In this document: piece by piece, positions 5,888-5,946 of the stretch | Numbering within the stretch: the first letter of the stretch is position 1 | Layout of the letters: each line of letters begins with the position of its first letter | Source of the DNA: Gammaproteobacteria bacterium | GTDB lineage: Bacteria; Pseudomonadota; Gammaproteobacteria; SZUA-152 | Length of the DNA stretch: 5,946 nucleotides | Assembly: GCA_024762755.1 (NCBI GenBank) | Contig: JANTGX010000145.1 | Span: 1 to 5,946 of the forward strand | Direction: 5' to 3' | Notes under the pieces: model-generated | What the model was told of the DNA's origin: nothing | Databases searched by the model: none | Seen by the model: only the letters and a program-made list of their open reading frames with translations | Translations under genes and position numbers: made by a program

Positions 5888-5921
5888 GTCTGCGTATCCT
5901 GTTCATGTGAATGGGCGGCCA

Positions 5922-5939
5922 TCGTCGGCCGAATGTCAG
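5922..5939 (-). promoter_or_regulatory. Weak Pho-box-like element upstream of the PsiE-like gene
   Basis: On the minus strand CTGACAT (5933-5939) is followed after 4 bases by CCGACGA (5922-5928), giving the 11-base spacing of a Pho box. The first unit differs from the CTGTCAT half-site at one base, but the second matches at only three of seven. It lies about 35 bases before the ATG at 5887. The window ends a few bases farther out, so a better upstream unit could have been cut off. Confidence 0.15.
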
Positions 5940-5946
5940 TCCCGCG

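Noticed and set aside
5382..5906. 174-codon open frame on the minus strand overlapping the PsiE-like gene
   Set aside because: The other frame gives four clean membrane helices and family motifs; this one is a Gly/Arg/Pro-rich shadow.

Overview
The window looks like an ordinary stretch of chromosome from a GC-rich proteobacterium. A gammaproteobacterium, perhaps a sulfur oxidiser or an Ectothiorhodospiraceae relative, is my guess from the protein style; nothing in the sequence fixes the taxon. Eight protein genes are supported. I see no tRNA, rRNA, CRISPR array, insertion sequence, prophage gene or defence cassette. Five of the eight genes belong to recognisable families, one (PsiE-like) to a family whose biochemical role is unclear, and two encode small exported proteins I do not recognise.

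Layout: (1) Positions 3-206, plus strand, hold the C-terminal end of a Mut7-C-type RNase-domain protein with a four-cysteine zinc ribbon. (2) Four minus-strand genes follow: a ChrR-like cupin (222-584), a 224-residue exported cysteine-rich protein (723-1397), an 80-residue exported acidic protein (1554-1796) with a clear hairpin terminator just after it, and an exported metallo-beta-lactamase-fold hydrolase related to RNase Z (2017-3087). They are separated by gaps of 137-220 bases and each has its own Shine-Dalgarno sequence, so they look like separately transcribed genes rather than a tight operon. (3) A 270-base divergent intergenic region (3088-3357) contains an inverted repeat and an 11-base-spaced direct repeat. 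(4) An OmpR/PhoB-type response regulator (3358-4035) and a HAMP-containing sensor histidine kinase (4022-5401) overlap by 14 bases on the plus strand. (5) A four-helix PsiE-family membrane protein (5429-5887, minus strand) converges on the kinase gene.

The clearest functional unit is the two-component system. The kinase would sense something at the cell surface through a periplasmic domain of about 120 residues and pass phosphate from His252 to Asp51 of the regulator. Its target genes cannot be read from the sequence, but the exported hydrolase is transcribed divergently from it and the PsiE-like gene lies beside it, so these are the natural candidates. I did not find a convincing undescribed multi-gene system. 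The most open questions are the two exported proteins of unknown function, the exported RNase Z-like hydrolase, the altered metal site of the cupin and the repeat elements upstream of the 80-residue gene and of the regulator.
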